Part shown: in pieces, positions 8,858 to 17,464 of the stretch
Position numbering within the stretch: the stretch's first letter is position 1
Layout: every line of letters starts with the position of its first letter
Assembly: GCA_958296075.1 (NCBI GenBank)
Contig: CATQHW010000003.1
Location: 124,001 to 188,000, forward strand
Direction: 5' to 3'
Origin: an uncultured Spirochaetia bacterium
Lineage (GTDB): Bacteria > Spirochaetota > Spirochaetia > SZUA-6 > Bin103
Length of the DNA: 64,000 nucleotides
Notes under the pieces: model-generated
Database searches by the model: none
What the model was told of the DNA's origin: nothing
The model's input: the letters and a program-made list of their open reading frames with translations, nothing else
Made by a program: the position numbers and the translations under genes

Positions 8858-9954
8858 TCAGCCATGATCGCCGGCGAGCAGGTCGTATTTCTTCAACTTC
8901 CGGTGCAGGGTGGTGCGATTGATGCCCAACGCCGCCGCCGCCCGCGTCACGTTGTTGCCCGACGCTGCCAGCGCGCGGGCTATCGCCTGCCGCTCCGCTT
9001 CGGCCAGCGGCAGCAGGTCCGCCGGCGCGGCGCGCTCGGCGCCGGCCGAGATCCGGCCAGGCGCTGCGGCGTTGCCGTCCGCGTGCTTCTTCAGGAAGTG
9101 GTTGGCCAGCAACGGGATGTCTTCTCGCCGCTCGCGCAGCGGCGGAATCACGATCGGAAACGCGGCGATGCGGTAGAACAGGTCCTCGCGGAACGCGCCC
9201 GCCCGCATCGCTTCCTCCAGGTTCTGGTTGGTGGCGGCGATCACCTGCACGTCGACGGCGATCGTGGCCTCGCCTCCCACCCGCTGTATCTCTCGCTCCT
9301 GCAGCACGCGCAGCAGCTTGGCTTGCAGCGCCGGCTGCATGTCGCCGATCTCGTCGAGCAGGATGGTGCCGCCGTGGGCGCGCTCGAAACAGCCGAGGCG
9401 GCGTTGCGTCGCTCCGGTGAAGGCCCCCTTCTCATGTCCGAACAGCTCGCTCTCTATGAGCGAATCCGGGATCGCCGCGCAGTTGACGGCCAGAAACGGC
9501 CGGTTCGCGCGCGGGCCGTTGCAGTGCAGGGACTTGGCCACCAACTCCTTGCCGGTGCCGCTCTCGCCGCGAATGAGCACCGGGACAGAGGGGTGTCCGT
9601 GTACGCCGTCATCATGACGATCTCCACTTCGCGATCGATCTTCCTGATCCGGCGCACCGCCTCCACGCCGTCGATGCCCGGCGGCATTCGTATGTCGATA
9701 TAGGCCACCGCTATCGGCCGGTTGCGGCGCCTTCCTTCGGCTACCGCTTCGTATGCCTCTTCTCCCCCGATCGCGTGTACCAGCTCGAACTCCGGCAGAA
9801 AGCTCCGCTGCTCTTCGGCCAGGAACGCCGCCGCCAGCTCGTCCGCATGGGAGCCGAGCCGAGGCTTCAGCATCTCCTCGAAGTCGTCGTGGATATCCTT
9901 CGGATCGTCGACGATCAGCACGCGGTTGTTGTCGTGATTTCGACGTTCCACCAT
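8858..9954 (-). pseudogene. Response regulator / sigma-54 activator chimera, frame-broken
   Basis: Two pieces in different frames. From 9954 to about 9595 is a receiver domain ([14 protein letters not shown]; phospho-site in [12 protein letters not shown]) that stops just after the conserved threonine strand MMTAYTDT. It lacks the last helix and the conserved lysine. From about 9585 to 8858, a different frame gives an NtrC-type sigma-54 ATPase: Walker [29 protein letters not shown] and a C-terminal Fis-type helix-turn-helix. The segment before Walker A is missing. A deletion plus frameshift joining the ends of one or two genes explains this best. The ATPase part could still be made from a start near 9580. 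Confidence 0.75.
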
Positions 9955-9971
9955 GCGCGTATCCTTACAGC

Positions 9972-10160
9972 ATGCGCGGCATCTTCGCCACGGACGGCGG
10001 GAGCGGCTACACGTCTGCCCCATCCGTTACGTTTTCGGGAGGAGCGGGCAGCGGTGCGGCCGCCACGGCAGTTCTCACACCGAAGCGCGGCAACAACCAG
10101 TACCAGAACCTGTATTGGGCACGCCAACGCTGTACGGCAAGCAGCTTCTGGTTCAGGTAG
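9972..10160 (+). pseudogene. Fragment of a Gly/Ser-rich extracellular or tail-type repeat protein
   Basis: A 62-residue open frame whose centre (GGSGYTSAPSVTFSGG, followed by an Ala/Gly-rich strand) matches the short repeat seen in large bacterial surface proteins and phage tail proteins. A real repeat protein of this kind would be hundreds of residues longer. No signal peptide or other domain is present, and the following 100 bases hold nothing recognisable. It lies between two other damaged genes, so it is read as debris of a lost larger gene. Confidence 0.4.
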
Positions 10161-10265
10161 TGAAGTAAGTGACGACGTAAACCCCTGGCGAGACCGGGAA
10201 CCGGCCCGGTGACGGCCGGATTTGACGTTGTACCTGCCGTCGTGCTAACGCTTCAAGGTGAGACC

Positions 10266-11021
10266 ATGGCGGCCAGACCAAGGATATTGATCGCCGGGCC
10301 GGATCCCGACGTCGCCTGCCTCGAAGAACGCCTTGAGGGCCTGGGCTACGCGGTCTGCGCCGCCGTTCGCTGCGGGCGTCGCGCGGTCGAGGAAGCCGGG
10401 CGGCAGCGGCCGGCACTGGCGCTGATCGACGTCGGGCTGGCGGGAGCGGTCAGCGGCCTTGACGCGGCCGGGCAGAGCGGAAGCCGGTTCGACGTGCCGG
10501 TCGTCTTCCTGATCGGCGAGGATTCGGAGCGGCTGCTGCCGGCAGCCCGCGCGATCGAGCCGTTCGGCTACGTGTGGAAGCCGTTCGCGGACCGCCAACT
10601 GCAGTTGATCCTGGACAACGCCCGGTCCGTGCGCGCTCGAGAAGCAGCGCTACGGGAGCGTGCGCGGCGCCTCGAGCACGACATCGTGGAACTGCGCGAC
10701 GACGCGCAGTTGTTTCACACCGTGTTCGACGCCATCAGCGACGGCGTCGTGGCGAGCGGGAGCGACGACCGCCACCGGCTGATCTTCACCGCCGGTTACA
10801 CGACCAAGAAGGAAGGCAGCGGACTCGGACTCCATTCCGCGGCGAACTTCGTCATCGCGTCCGGCGGCAAGATCTACCCGTTGAGCGGCGGCATCGGCAA
10901 GGGAACGACCATGCGCGTCATGCTGCGCCGCTCCTCGACGCTCCCTGAAGATGCCCCGAGCGCCCGAACCGGAGCGGCCACGGCCGTCGCCGGTAACGGC
11001 GGCAACGGCCGGCTCCCGTAG
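10266..11021 (+). pseudogene. Receiver-PAS-histidine kinase with the centre deleted in frame
   Basis: A 251-residue frame. Residues 1-125 are a receiver domain (phospho-acceptor in LALIDVGLAG, C-terminal GYVWKPF), followed by a coiled linker and the first strand of a PAS domain (LFHTVFDAISDGVVA). It then jumps directly to the end of a HATPase domain: FTAGYTTKKEGSGLGLHSA and GGIGKGTTMRV. The rest of PAS, the phospho-histidine domain and the N and G1 boxes are absent, so kinase activity is not possible. The junction is near 10750-10775 and stays in frame. The ATG at 10266 fits the receiver start. Confidence 0.8.
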
Positions 11022-11037
11022 GGGGCAGGTGCTCCGC

Positions 11038-11487
11038 ATGGAGTTCCAGCGCTACTTCTCCCGCGCCGACGCGGTGCGCACGCTGCCGCTGGTCAAGCGG
11101 ATCGTGGCCGACATCCTGGGAACCGGGCGCAGCCTGCGAGAGTACCTGAAGGAGACAGCCCCGCAGCGCGCCCGCGCGGCGGCTGCCGCCGGGTCGACGC
11201 GCGGCGAACAGCGCCGCGCCGCCCAACGCCTGTTCGACGAAGACTCGACCATTCAGGAACATCGCGCCGCCCTGCTGGAGTATCTGGCCGAGCTGCAGTC
11301 GATAGGCTGCCTCTATAAAGACTGGAACTTCAACATGGGCCTGATCGACTTCCCGGCAGTCATCGACGGCGAGCCGGTGTTCCTGTGCTGGCGCAGCGAT
11401 GAGACCGAGCTGGCCTTCTACCACCGCATCGAGGACGGCTACGCCGGCCGCCGGCCCCTGCCGCCCGGCTGGACCGGCGACGCCTGA
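11038..11487 (+). CDS. DUF2203 family protein
   Basis: A 149-residue protein of the DUF2203 family, of unknown function. The hallmark N-terminus (RYFSRADAVRTLPLVKRIV) and the C-terminal block GLIDFPAVIDGEPVFLCWR followed by a GYAGRRPLP-like ending are present. The middle (about 30-90) is predicted helical and charged. It starts at ATG 11038, 16 bases after the broken kinase gene, and is convergent with the aldolase gene. Nothing nearby suggests a role. Confidence 0.85.
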   Translation: MEFQRYFSRADAVRTLPLVKRIVADILGTGRSLREYLKETAPQRARAAAAAGSTRGEQRRAAQRLFDEDSTIQEHRAALLEYLAELQSIGCLYKDWNFNMGLIDFPAVIDGEPVFLCWRSDETELAFYHRIEDGYAGRRPLPPGWTGDA

Positions 11488-11500
11488 CGCAACTGCTCAC

Positions 11501-12160
11501 TCACGCGTTTCGTGCGGTTTCGATGCACGAGAGCGCGCCGGCGACGCGGGCGGCGATCCGGCCGTAGTTGGCCTGCCGGCGGTCCGCGTCCGGCAAGAGG
11601 GCGCTGCCGATGCCGACCGCGCAGGCGCCGGCGCCGAGCCAGGCGCCGATGCTCTCCGCCGACACCGCCACCCCGCCGGTCGGCAGGATACTGGTCCACG
11701 GCATCGGCCCGCGCACCGCGCGTACGAATTCCGGTCCGCCGACCGAACCGGGGAACACCTTGACGATCTCGGCGCCCAGCTCTTCGGCGCGGCTGATCTC
11801 GCCGGGCGTCATGCAGCCGGGGAGATAGGGGACCTTGCGCCGGTTGCAGAGGCGCGCGGTCGCCTCGTCGAGCGACGGGCTGACGATGAACCGCGCGCCG
11901 GCGGCGATGTAGTGCGCGGCGGTGGGCGCGTCCATGATCGATCCCGCGCCGACCCACACGCCGCTGCCGCGCAGGCGCTCGACGACGGCCGCGAACGCGG
12001 CGAGGGCGCCGGGACCGCGGTCGGTCAGCTCCACGACCCGCGCGCCGCCCTCCACACAGGCGACGGCGAGGCGGCCGGCCACCTCGGGATCCGGCTCGTA
12101 GAAGAGCGGCACCAAGCCGGTTTCGTGGATGGCCGCGTAGCAGCGCAGGCGGTCGCTCAT
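11501..12160 (-). CDS. eda: KDPG/KHG aldolase
   Basis: A 219-residue class I aldolase of the Eda family that splits 2-keto-3-deoxy-6-phosphogluconate (or KHG/KDPGal) into pyruvate and an aldehyde. The VVELTDRGPGA strand, VSPSLDEA, and the Schiff-base lysine block EIVKVFPGS are seen, followed by PTGGVAVS. The chosen ATG (12160) sits 8 bases after the uxaC stop. With uxaC upstream on the same strand it makes a uronate catabolic pair feeding the Entner-Doudoroff route. Confidence 0.9.
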   Translation of the reverse strand: MSDRLRCYAAIHETGLVPLFYEPDPEVAGRLAVACVEGGARVVELTDRGPGALAAFAAVVERLRGSGVWVGAGSIMDAPTAAHYIAAGARFIVSPSLDEATARLCNRRKVPYLPGCMTPGEISRAEELGAEIVKVFPGSVGGPEFVRAVRGPMPWTSILPTGGVAVSAESIGAWLGAGACAVGIGSALLPDADRRQANYGRIAARVAGALSCIETARNA

Positions 12161-12167
12161 CACCACG

Positions 12168-13592
12168 TCAGGACTCGATCCCGAAGTAGCGCTCGGCATT
12201 GCCGTAGCAGATGTCGGCGACGATGCCGCCGAGCAGCTCGAAGTCGGCCGGCAGCAGCCCGCGCTCGATCTCGTCGCCCAGGATCCCGCATAGCAGGCGG
12301 CGAAAGTAGTCGTGCCGCGGGTAGGACAGGAAGCTGCGCGAGTCGGTCACCATGCCCACGAAACAGCTCAGCAGGCCGCAGTTCGACAACGCGTCCATCT
12401 GCCGCGTCATGCCGTCGATCTGATCGTTGAACCACCATGCGGTCCCGAACTGCATGCGGCCGCGCACGGCCCTGCCTTGCGGGTCGGGGCCCTGGAAGTT
12501 GCCGATCATGGCGGCGAACAGATCGTTCTGCGCCGGGTCCAGGTTGTACAGGATCGTCTTGGGCAGCTTACCGGCCTGCTCCAGCCGGTCGAAGAACCGC
12601 GCCATCGACCGCGCCGGTGGCGGGTCGCCGATCGAGTCGTAGCCGGCATCGCGGCCGAGCGCCTCGAAACCGCGGCGGTTGGTGTTGCGCATCGCCCCCA
12701 GGTGGAACTGCTGCACCCAGCCGGCGCCGGCGTCCAGGCACGCCATCTCGTAGAGGACCGCGGAACGGTACTTGCGCGCCGCTTCGGGGTCGGCCGCCTG
12801 TCCCTGCACGGCGTGCCGGAACGTCCCCTCGACCTCGCGCGCCGTGTACGGCTCGGCGTCCAGCGCCTCCAGTCCGTGATCCGACAGCCGGCAGCCGGCA
12901 GCGTGGAAGTCCGCGTGACGCTCGGCCAGGGCGGCGAGCATCCCGTCATAATCGGTGATCTCAGTGCCGGCGCGCTCTCCCAGGTCGGCCAGCCAGGCGT
13001 TCAACCGGTCCGGGTCGTCTACGGCCAGGGCATGGTCAGCGCGAAAGCCGGGCACCACCGTGCACGGCGCACCCGACCGCCGGATGCGCTCATGGTGCTC
13101 CAGGCTATCGGCCGGGTCGTCGGTGGTGCAGACGACCCGCACGTTCATCATGCGGAGCAGGCCGTGGGTGCGCAGCGCCGGCTGCCGCAGCCGCTCGTTG
13201 CAGGCGCGGTAGATCGGCTCGGCCGTCGCCGGCGACAGCATCTCGTCGACATCGAACGGTCTGCGCAGCTCCAGGTGGGTCCAGTGATAGAGCGGGTTGC
13301 GCACCGTGTACGGCACCGCCTGCGCCCACGCGGCGAACTTTTCGTAGTCGCCGGCATCGCCGGTGATCAGCCGCTCGTCGACCCCGAGCGCCCGCATCGC
13401 CCGCCACTTGTAGTGGTCGCCGCCAAGCCAGATCTGCGTGATGGTCGAAAAGTCGCGGTTGTCGGCGATCTCCTGGACCGGCAGGTGACAGTGGTAATCG
13501 AAGATCGGCTGGTTCGCCGCGTACTCGCGGTACAGCCGGCGCGCCGATTCGTTCGGCAGCAGGTAGTCGGGTCCAAGGAATGGTTCAGCCAT
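12168..13592 (-). CDS. uxaC: Glucuronate isomerase
   Basis: A 474-residue uronate isomerase (glucuronate to fructuronate, galacturonate to tagaturonate), a TIM-barrel enzyme of the amidohydrolase superfamily. The metal motif DYHCHLP near the N-terminus, TTDDPADSLEHH in the middle and FVGMVTDSRSFLSYPRHDYFRR near the end are all family hallmarks. The first two are metal or substrate contacts. Full length is typical. The start is ATG 13592, and the frame upstream of it is non-coding in character. It forms a two-gene operon with eda downstream. Confidence 0.95.
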   Translation of the reverse strand: MAEPFLGPDYLLPNESARRLYREYAANQPIFDYHCHLPVQEIADNRDFSTITQIWLGGDHYKWRAMRALGVDERLITGDAGDYEKFAAWAQAVPYTVRNPLYHWTHLELRRPFDVDEMLSPATAEPIYRACNERLRQPALRTHGLLRMMNVRVVCTTDDPADSLEHHERIRRSGAPCTVVPGFRADHALAVDDPDRLNAWLADLGERAGTEITDYDGMLAALAERHADFHAAGCRLSDHGLEALDAEPYTAREVEGTFRHAVQGQAADPEAARKYRSAVLYEMACLDAGAGWVQQFHLGAMRNTNRRGFEALGRDAGYDSIGDPPPARSMARFFDRLEQAGKLPKTILYNLDPAQNDLFAAMIGNFQGPDPQGRAVRGRMQFGTAWWFNDQIDGMTRQMDALSNCGLLSCFVGMVTDSRSFLSYPRHDYFRRLLCGILGDEIERGLLPADFELLGGIVADICYGNAERYFGIES

Positions 13593-13655
13593 GGCAGCGC
13601 TCGGCCGATGATAGCCCCTTGAACCGCCGCTCGCCATTCGCCTATAGGTGTTGCC

Positions 13656-14822
13656 GTGGGAGGGATCGACATCGTGCGCTTCGCCAACACGGATCGCGGC
13701 GCACGCGCCAAGCTGCGCTCCTTCGTCGACTTCCACCGGAGCCACTACCGCGACGATCCGCAGTACATTCCGCTGCTCGACTACGAGTACCTGGGCTTCC
13801 GGCTGCTGGGCATCGACGGCTACTTCGAGCCCCGCTCCCTGTTCCTGCAGCACGCCGCCATCGCCTTCTTCATGGCATACGACGATCGGCGGCAGCCGGT
13901 CGGGCGCTGCATCGCATTCGTCAACGACGACTACAACGCGCACTGGAACGAGCGGACCGGTTTCTTCGGATGCTTCGAGTCCATCCCCGACCAGAAGGTG
14001 ACCGACGGTCTGCTGCGGGTGGCCGGCGATTGGCTGCGCGCGCGCGGCATGCGGGTGATGCGCGGGCCGCAGAACCTGCCGGTCAACCAGGCCACGCCGG
14101 GCGTGCTGACCGCGGGGTTCGATTCCCGCCCGGTCATCTACTACCACTACAACAAGCCGTACTACCTCGGTCTGCTGACTTCCGCCGGCATGCACCCCGT
14201 CACACGGGTCCGCTCCTGGGAGGTGCCGGTGCACGCGCCCATGGAGGCAAAGCTGCAGCGGGTCGCGCAGATCGTGCAGAAGCGCGGCGGCGTGGTCTTC
14301 GAGACCTGGGGCGAGCGGCCGCTGGCGGAGCGCAAGCGGGAGATGCTCGACATCTACAACGACGCCTGGAACGACAACTGGGGCTTCGTCCCGTACCGGG
14401 CCGAGGAGTTCTTCAAGGTGATCGACGACGAGCAACTCATCGTCGACCGCGGTCAGTTCTCGATCGCCTACTGGCGGGGCGAGCCGGCCGCCTTCTTCGG
14501 CGGCGTGCCCAACATCCTGGACCGCATGCGGCCGTCACGGCCGTTCCCGCGCTTCGAACTGTGGCGGGCGGCGCGCATGTTGGCCACCAAGCGCAGCATC
14601 AAGGGGCTGCGGCTCGGCTACCTGGGCGTGAAGAAGAAGTTCCGCAACCGGGGACTGGAAGGCCTGCTGCTCTGGAAGCAGAAGCTCTACACCCAGCAGC
14701 GCAACTACGAGTACTGCGACATCGGCTACGTGCTGGAGGACAACGCCCCGGTGCTGAGCATGCTGGCAATGATGAACGCCACGCCGTCGAAGACCTACAC
14801 GATCCTGGAGATGCCGCTGTAG
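13656..14822 (+). CDS. GNAT-fold N-acetyltransferase-like protein (YghO type)
   Basis: A 388-residue protein with a C-terminal GNAT-like region (GYLGVKKKFRNRGLEGLLLW, near residue 330). Its N-terminal part resembles the large GNAT/YghO family seen near lipid and sphingolipid genes (ADDYNAHW-like and GPQNLPVNQATPGVLTAGF blocks). It is a single gene transcribed away from uxaC. The start is GTG at 13656; a second GTG lies six codons in. Substrate is unknown. The family call is good, the function unassigned. Confidence 0.7.
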   Translation: MGGIDIVRFANTDRGARAKLRSFVDFHRSHYRDDPQYIPLLDYEYLGFRLLGIDGYFEPRSLFLQHAAIAFFMAYDDRRQPVGRCIAFVNDDYNAHWNERTGFFGCFESIPDQKVTDGLLRVAGDWLRARGMRVMRGPQNLPVNQATPGVLTAGFDSRPVIYYHYNKPYYLGLLTSAGMHPVTRVRSWEVPVHAPMEAKLQRVAQIVQKRGGVVFETWGERPLAERKREMLDIYNDAWNDNWGFVPYRAEEFFKVIDDEQLIVDRGQFSIAYWRGEPAAFFGGVPNILDRMRPSRPFPRFELWRAARMLATKRSIKGLRLGYLGVKKKFRNRGLEGLLLWKQKLYTQQRNYEYCDIGYVLEDNAPVLSMLAMMNATPSKTYTILEMPL

Positions 14823-14874
14823 AACGCGGCAAAGCGCATGTCCCTGAACGCGGAATACGTTCGTTTCGAAGCGG

Positions 14875-15777
14875 CTACGTCTGCTGAAACCAGTCGTCGT
14901 CCAGGAGCTCGAAGCGGCGGTGCAGTTCCGCGGTGAGATCGTCGGACAGCGCCAGCCCTTTGTCCACCACCAGGGCGATGTTGGCGCGCATGTGCGCGGG
15001 ATTGCGCGTGCCCACGATGGCGGTGTCGATCTCCGGCCGGCCCAGGGTGAAGGACAGACACAGCTCGATGCGGTCGGCGGGACCGTCGGGCAACGCGCCC
15101 TGCTGCAGGAGCGTGCGACCGCGCCCGTAGTAGGTGTCGGCATAGGCGAGCGGGCTTTCGTCCGCGCCGAAGCTGCCGTTGGCGATCGGCCGTTTGGCGA
15201 TCACCCCCATGCCGGCCGCCTGCGCCGCCTGCAGCAGGCCGCTGGTGCGGGCGCGTTGCTCGACCACGTTGTAGCTGGTCTGCAGCGTCTGGAAGCGGCC
15301 GCTCCGCACCGCCCACATCGCCGCCTCGTTGTCGCCCGAGTAGCCGATGTAGCGGGTCTTGCCGGCCTGCCGCGCCCGCTCCATGGCGTCGATCGCCTCG
15401 CCCCGCTCCAGCACCTGGCGCGAACAGGAGTGGAGTTGCAGCAGGTCGAGGTGATCGGTCGAAAGCCGGCGCAGGCTCTGCTCGACGCTGGCCGTGATGG
15501 TCGCCGCGGTCCATTCACCGGCGTTCGCCTCGCCCGCCTCGTGGCCGCACTTCGACGCCAGCACGAACGAATCGCGCCGATCGGCGACCGCCTTGCCGAT
15601 CTTCTCCTCGCTGTCGCGGTAGCAGGCGGCGGTGTCCAGGAAGGTGATCCCGCCGTCGAGCGCCGCGCGCAGCACGTCCGCCGCCTCGGCATCCTGAGCG
15701 AACGCACCGATCTCGAACAGCCCGGCCCCCAGCCGGGTCACCATCAGATCGGTCGTACCGAGTCTACGCGTCTCCAT
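14875..15777 (-). CDS. Aldo/keto reductase
   Basis: A 300-residue NADPH-dependent aldo/keto reductase. The catalytic tetrad is visible as Asp-Tyr in LDTAACYRDSEEKIG, Lys in LASKCGH and His in LLQLHS. The C-terminal cofactor loop (IVGTRNPAHMRAN) is also present. ATG 15777 was chosen because upstream residues do not match the family. It overlaps the preceding dipeptidase gene by 14 bases, so the two are co-translated. The substrate is unknown, probably a sugar or small aldehyde. Confidence 0.9.
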   Translation of the reverse strand: METRRLGTTDLMVTRLGAGLFEIGAFAQDAEAADVLRAALDGGITFLDTAACYRDSEEKIGKAVADRRDSFVLASKCGHEAGEANAGEWTAATITASVEQSLRRLSTDHLDLLQLHSCSRQVLERGEAIDAMERARQAGKTRYIGYSGDNEAAMWAVRSGRFQTLQTSYNVVEQRARTSGLLQAAQAAGMGVIAKRPIANGSFGADESPLAYADTYYGRGRTLLQQGALPDGPADRIELCLSFTLGRPEIDTAIVGTRNPAHMRANIALVVDKGLALSDDLTAELHRRFELLDDDWFQQT

Positions 15778-16783
15778 CCCATACCTCCTCGAACAGCCGC
15801 AGCCAGTTGCCGCCCAACACTTTGACGATGTCGTCCGGCGCATAGCCGCGCTCGGCCAACGCCGCAGCCAGGTTGGGCATCTCGCGCGGCGTCTCCAACC
15901 CCTTCGGGTACATCCGCATCGTCGTGTAGTCGACGCCGGGCTTCACGAACGTCGACGGAAACTTCGTCCCCTGCTGCGAGGAGATGAAGCGCCAGAACGC
16001 GCGCGGCTGGTCCTGGGTGAAGTCGGACCCGAAGCCGACGTGGTCGATGCCGGCCCGCTCCACCAAGTCGTCGATCGCCTCCACCAAGTCGCTCAGGGTC
16101 GACGCCTGCCCGCGGCGCAGGAAGCTGGTGATCGCCGTGGCGCCGATCACGCCGCCGCGCGCCGCGCAGGCGCGCACCGCCTCGTCGGTCTTGTTGCGTG
16201 GCACGTCGTAGTAGCCGCGGCAGTTGGCGTGCGTGATCGCCACCGGCCGCGCCGAGTGCTCGATCACGTCCAGGGTGGTGCGCGGCCCCACGTGCGACAG
16301 GTCGGCCAGTATCCCCAGTCGGTTCATCTCCCGCACCGCGTCGCGCCCGAAGTTGGTCAGGCCGGCGTCGTGCGCTTCGTAGCAACCGGCGCCCAGCAGG
16401 TTCTGCTCGTGGTAGGTGACCTGGATCACGCGCACGCCCAGGTCCGCGAACAGTTCCAGCCGGCGCAGGTCGTTCTCGATCGGGCTGGCGTTCTGGAAGC
16501 TCAGGATGATGCCGACCCGGCCCTCCGTCTTGGCGGCGTGGATGTCGGCGACCGATCGCACCGGCCGGATCTGCGACGAGCGCGCGCGAAAGCGCTCGTA
16601 CCAGGCGGCCACCGCGCCGGCGGCCTCCACGAACCCCTCCCAGGTGGCCACGGTGGCGCTGGTGGCGGTCATGCCGCCGGCATACAGGTCGGCGAACACG
16701 TCGTCGCTGTGCCAGTTGCTGACGTTGAGCGAGTCGATGATGATCGAGCGTCGATACCGATCGGCGATGGCGTCGGGACCCAT
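15764..16783 (-). CDS. Peptidase M19 (membrane dipeptidase)-like protein lacking N-terminal ligands
   Basis: A 339-residue TIM-barrel protein of the renal dipeptidase family. The central histidine blocks (ADLSHVGPRT and THANCRGYYDVPRNKTDE) and the DHVGFGSDFTQD aspartate are kept. The N-terminal metal motif, normally D-x-H-x-D, reads D-S-L-N-V, and the bridging Glu block reads LSFQNASP. The binuclear site therefore seems incomplete, and the enzyme may act differently from true dipeptidases. The ATG 16783 start is used; longer starts are poor. Confidence 0.85.
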   Translation of the reverse strand: MGPDAIADRYRRSIIIDSLNVSNWHSDDVFADLYAGGMTATSATVATWEGFVEAAGAVAAWYERFRARSSQIRPVRSVADIHAAKTEGRVGIILSFQNASPIENDLRRLELFADLGVRVIQVTYHEQNLLGAGCYEAHDAGLTNFGRDAVREMNRLGILADLSHVGPRTTLDVIEHSARPVAITHANCRGYYDVPRNKTDEAVRACAARGGVIGATAITSFLRRGQASTLSDLVEAIDDLVERAGIDHVGFGSDFTQDQPRAFWRFISSQQGTKFPSTFVKPGVDYTTMRMYPKGLETPREMPNLAAALAERGYAPDDIVKVLGGNWLRLFEEVWDGDA

Positions 16784-16837
16784 GGGTACGGGTGGAGTCT
16801 GTCGGATTGCCCGCGCCAGACGCAAGTCCGACGGACG

Positions 16838-17464
16838 CTACGTTGGCGGGAAGTGTCCGTTGCCGCGCACGGCCCGGTTCTTCTCGCGCTCGTCGCTCTG
16901 CGCCAGCAGCCGTTCCTCCAGCGCCGCCGCCGCGGCGAGCAGCCGCTGCTCGGAGCTGGTGAGCTCCAGCAGACTCTGTTTCTTCGCCAGCGGCAGGTCG
17001 CTGTAGTAGGCGATGTAGTAGGAGGCCACCTCCGTGGAGACTCGTTCCAGATCCGCCACCGGCAGGTGTCCGGGCGTCGACTCGTAGAGATCCTGGAAGA
17101 GGCGCAGGCAGCGTGACTTGAGCTTCGGCCGTTCGCCGGCCGGTTCGTCGGAGAAGAAGCGACCCGTGCCCTGCAGATAGGCCCTGTCGTGCTGCAGGCG
17201 GGTGATCCGAAAACGGCGCCGGCCGATGGTCAGGATATCCATGCGGCCGTCGTCGTAGCGGCGGATATCCTTGGCCACGCGGGCCGTGCAGCCAACGCTG
17301 GCGACCGTGTTGTCGTCGGCGCACAACACCCCGAACTCGCCCTTGGAGGCGATCACCTCCCCGATCATCTCCTTGTAGCGCTCCTCGAAGATGTGCAACG
17401 GCAGCGGCGTGTCGGGAAACAGCACGACCTTGAGGAGAAACAGCGGCAGGAGCTGCTCAGCCAT
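16838..17464 (-). CDS. LON N-terminal substrate-binding domain protein
   Basis: A 208-residue stand-alone LON substrate-binding domain: LPLFLLKVVLFPDTPLPLHIFEERYKEM at the N-terminus is typical, followed by the beta-rich fold (IGRRRFRITRL) and a C-terminal helical bundle. There is no ATPase or protease domain, so it is not Lon itself; such proteins are of uncertain function. It overlaps the end of hemB by 8 bases on the same strand, so the two are translationally coupled. Confidence 0.88.
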   Translation of the reverse strand: MAEQLLPLFLLKVVLFPDTPLPLHIFEERYKEMIGEVIASKGEFGVLCADDNTVASVGCTARVAKDIRRYDDGRMDILTIGRRRFRITRLQHDRAYLQGTGRFFSDEPAGERPKLKSRCLRLFQDLYESTPGHLPVADLERVSTEVASYYIAYYSDLPLAKKQSLLELTSSEQRLLAAAAALEERLLAQSDEREKNRAVRGNGHFPPT

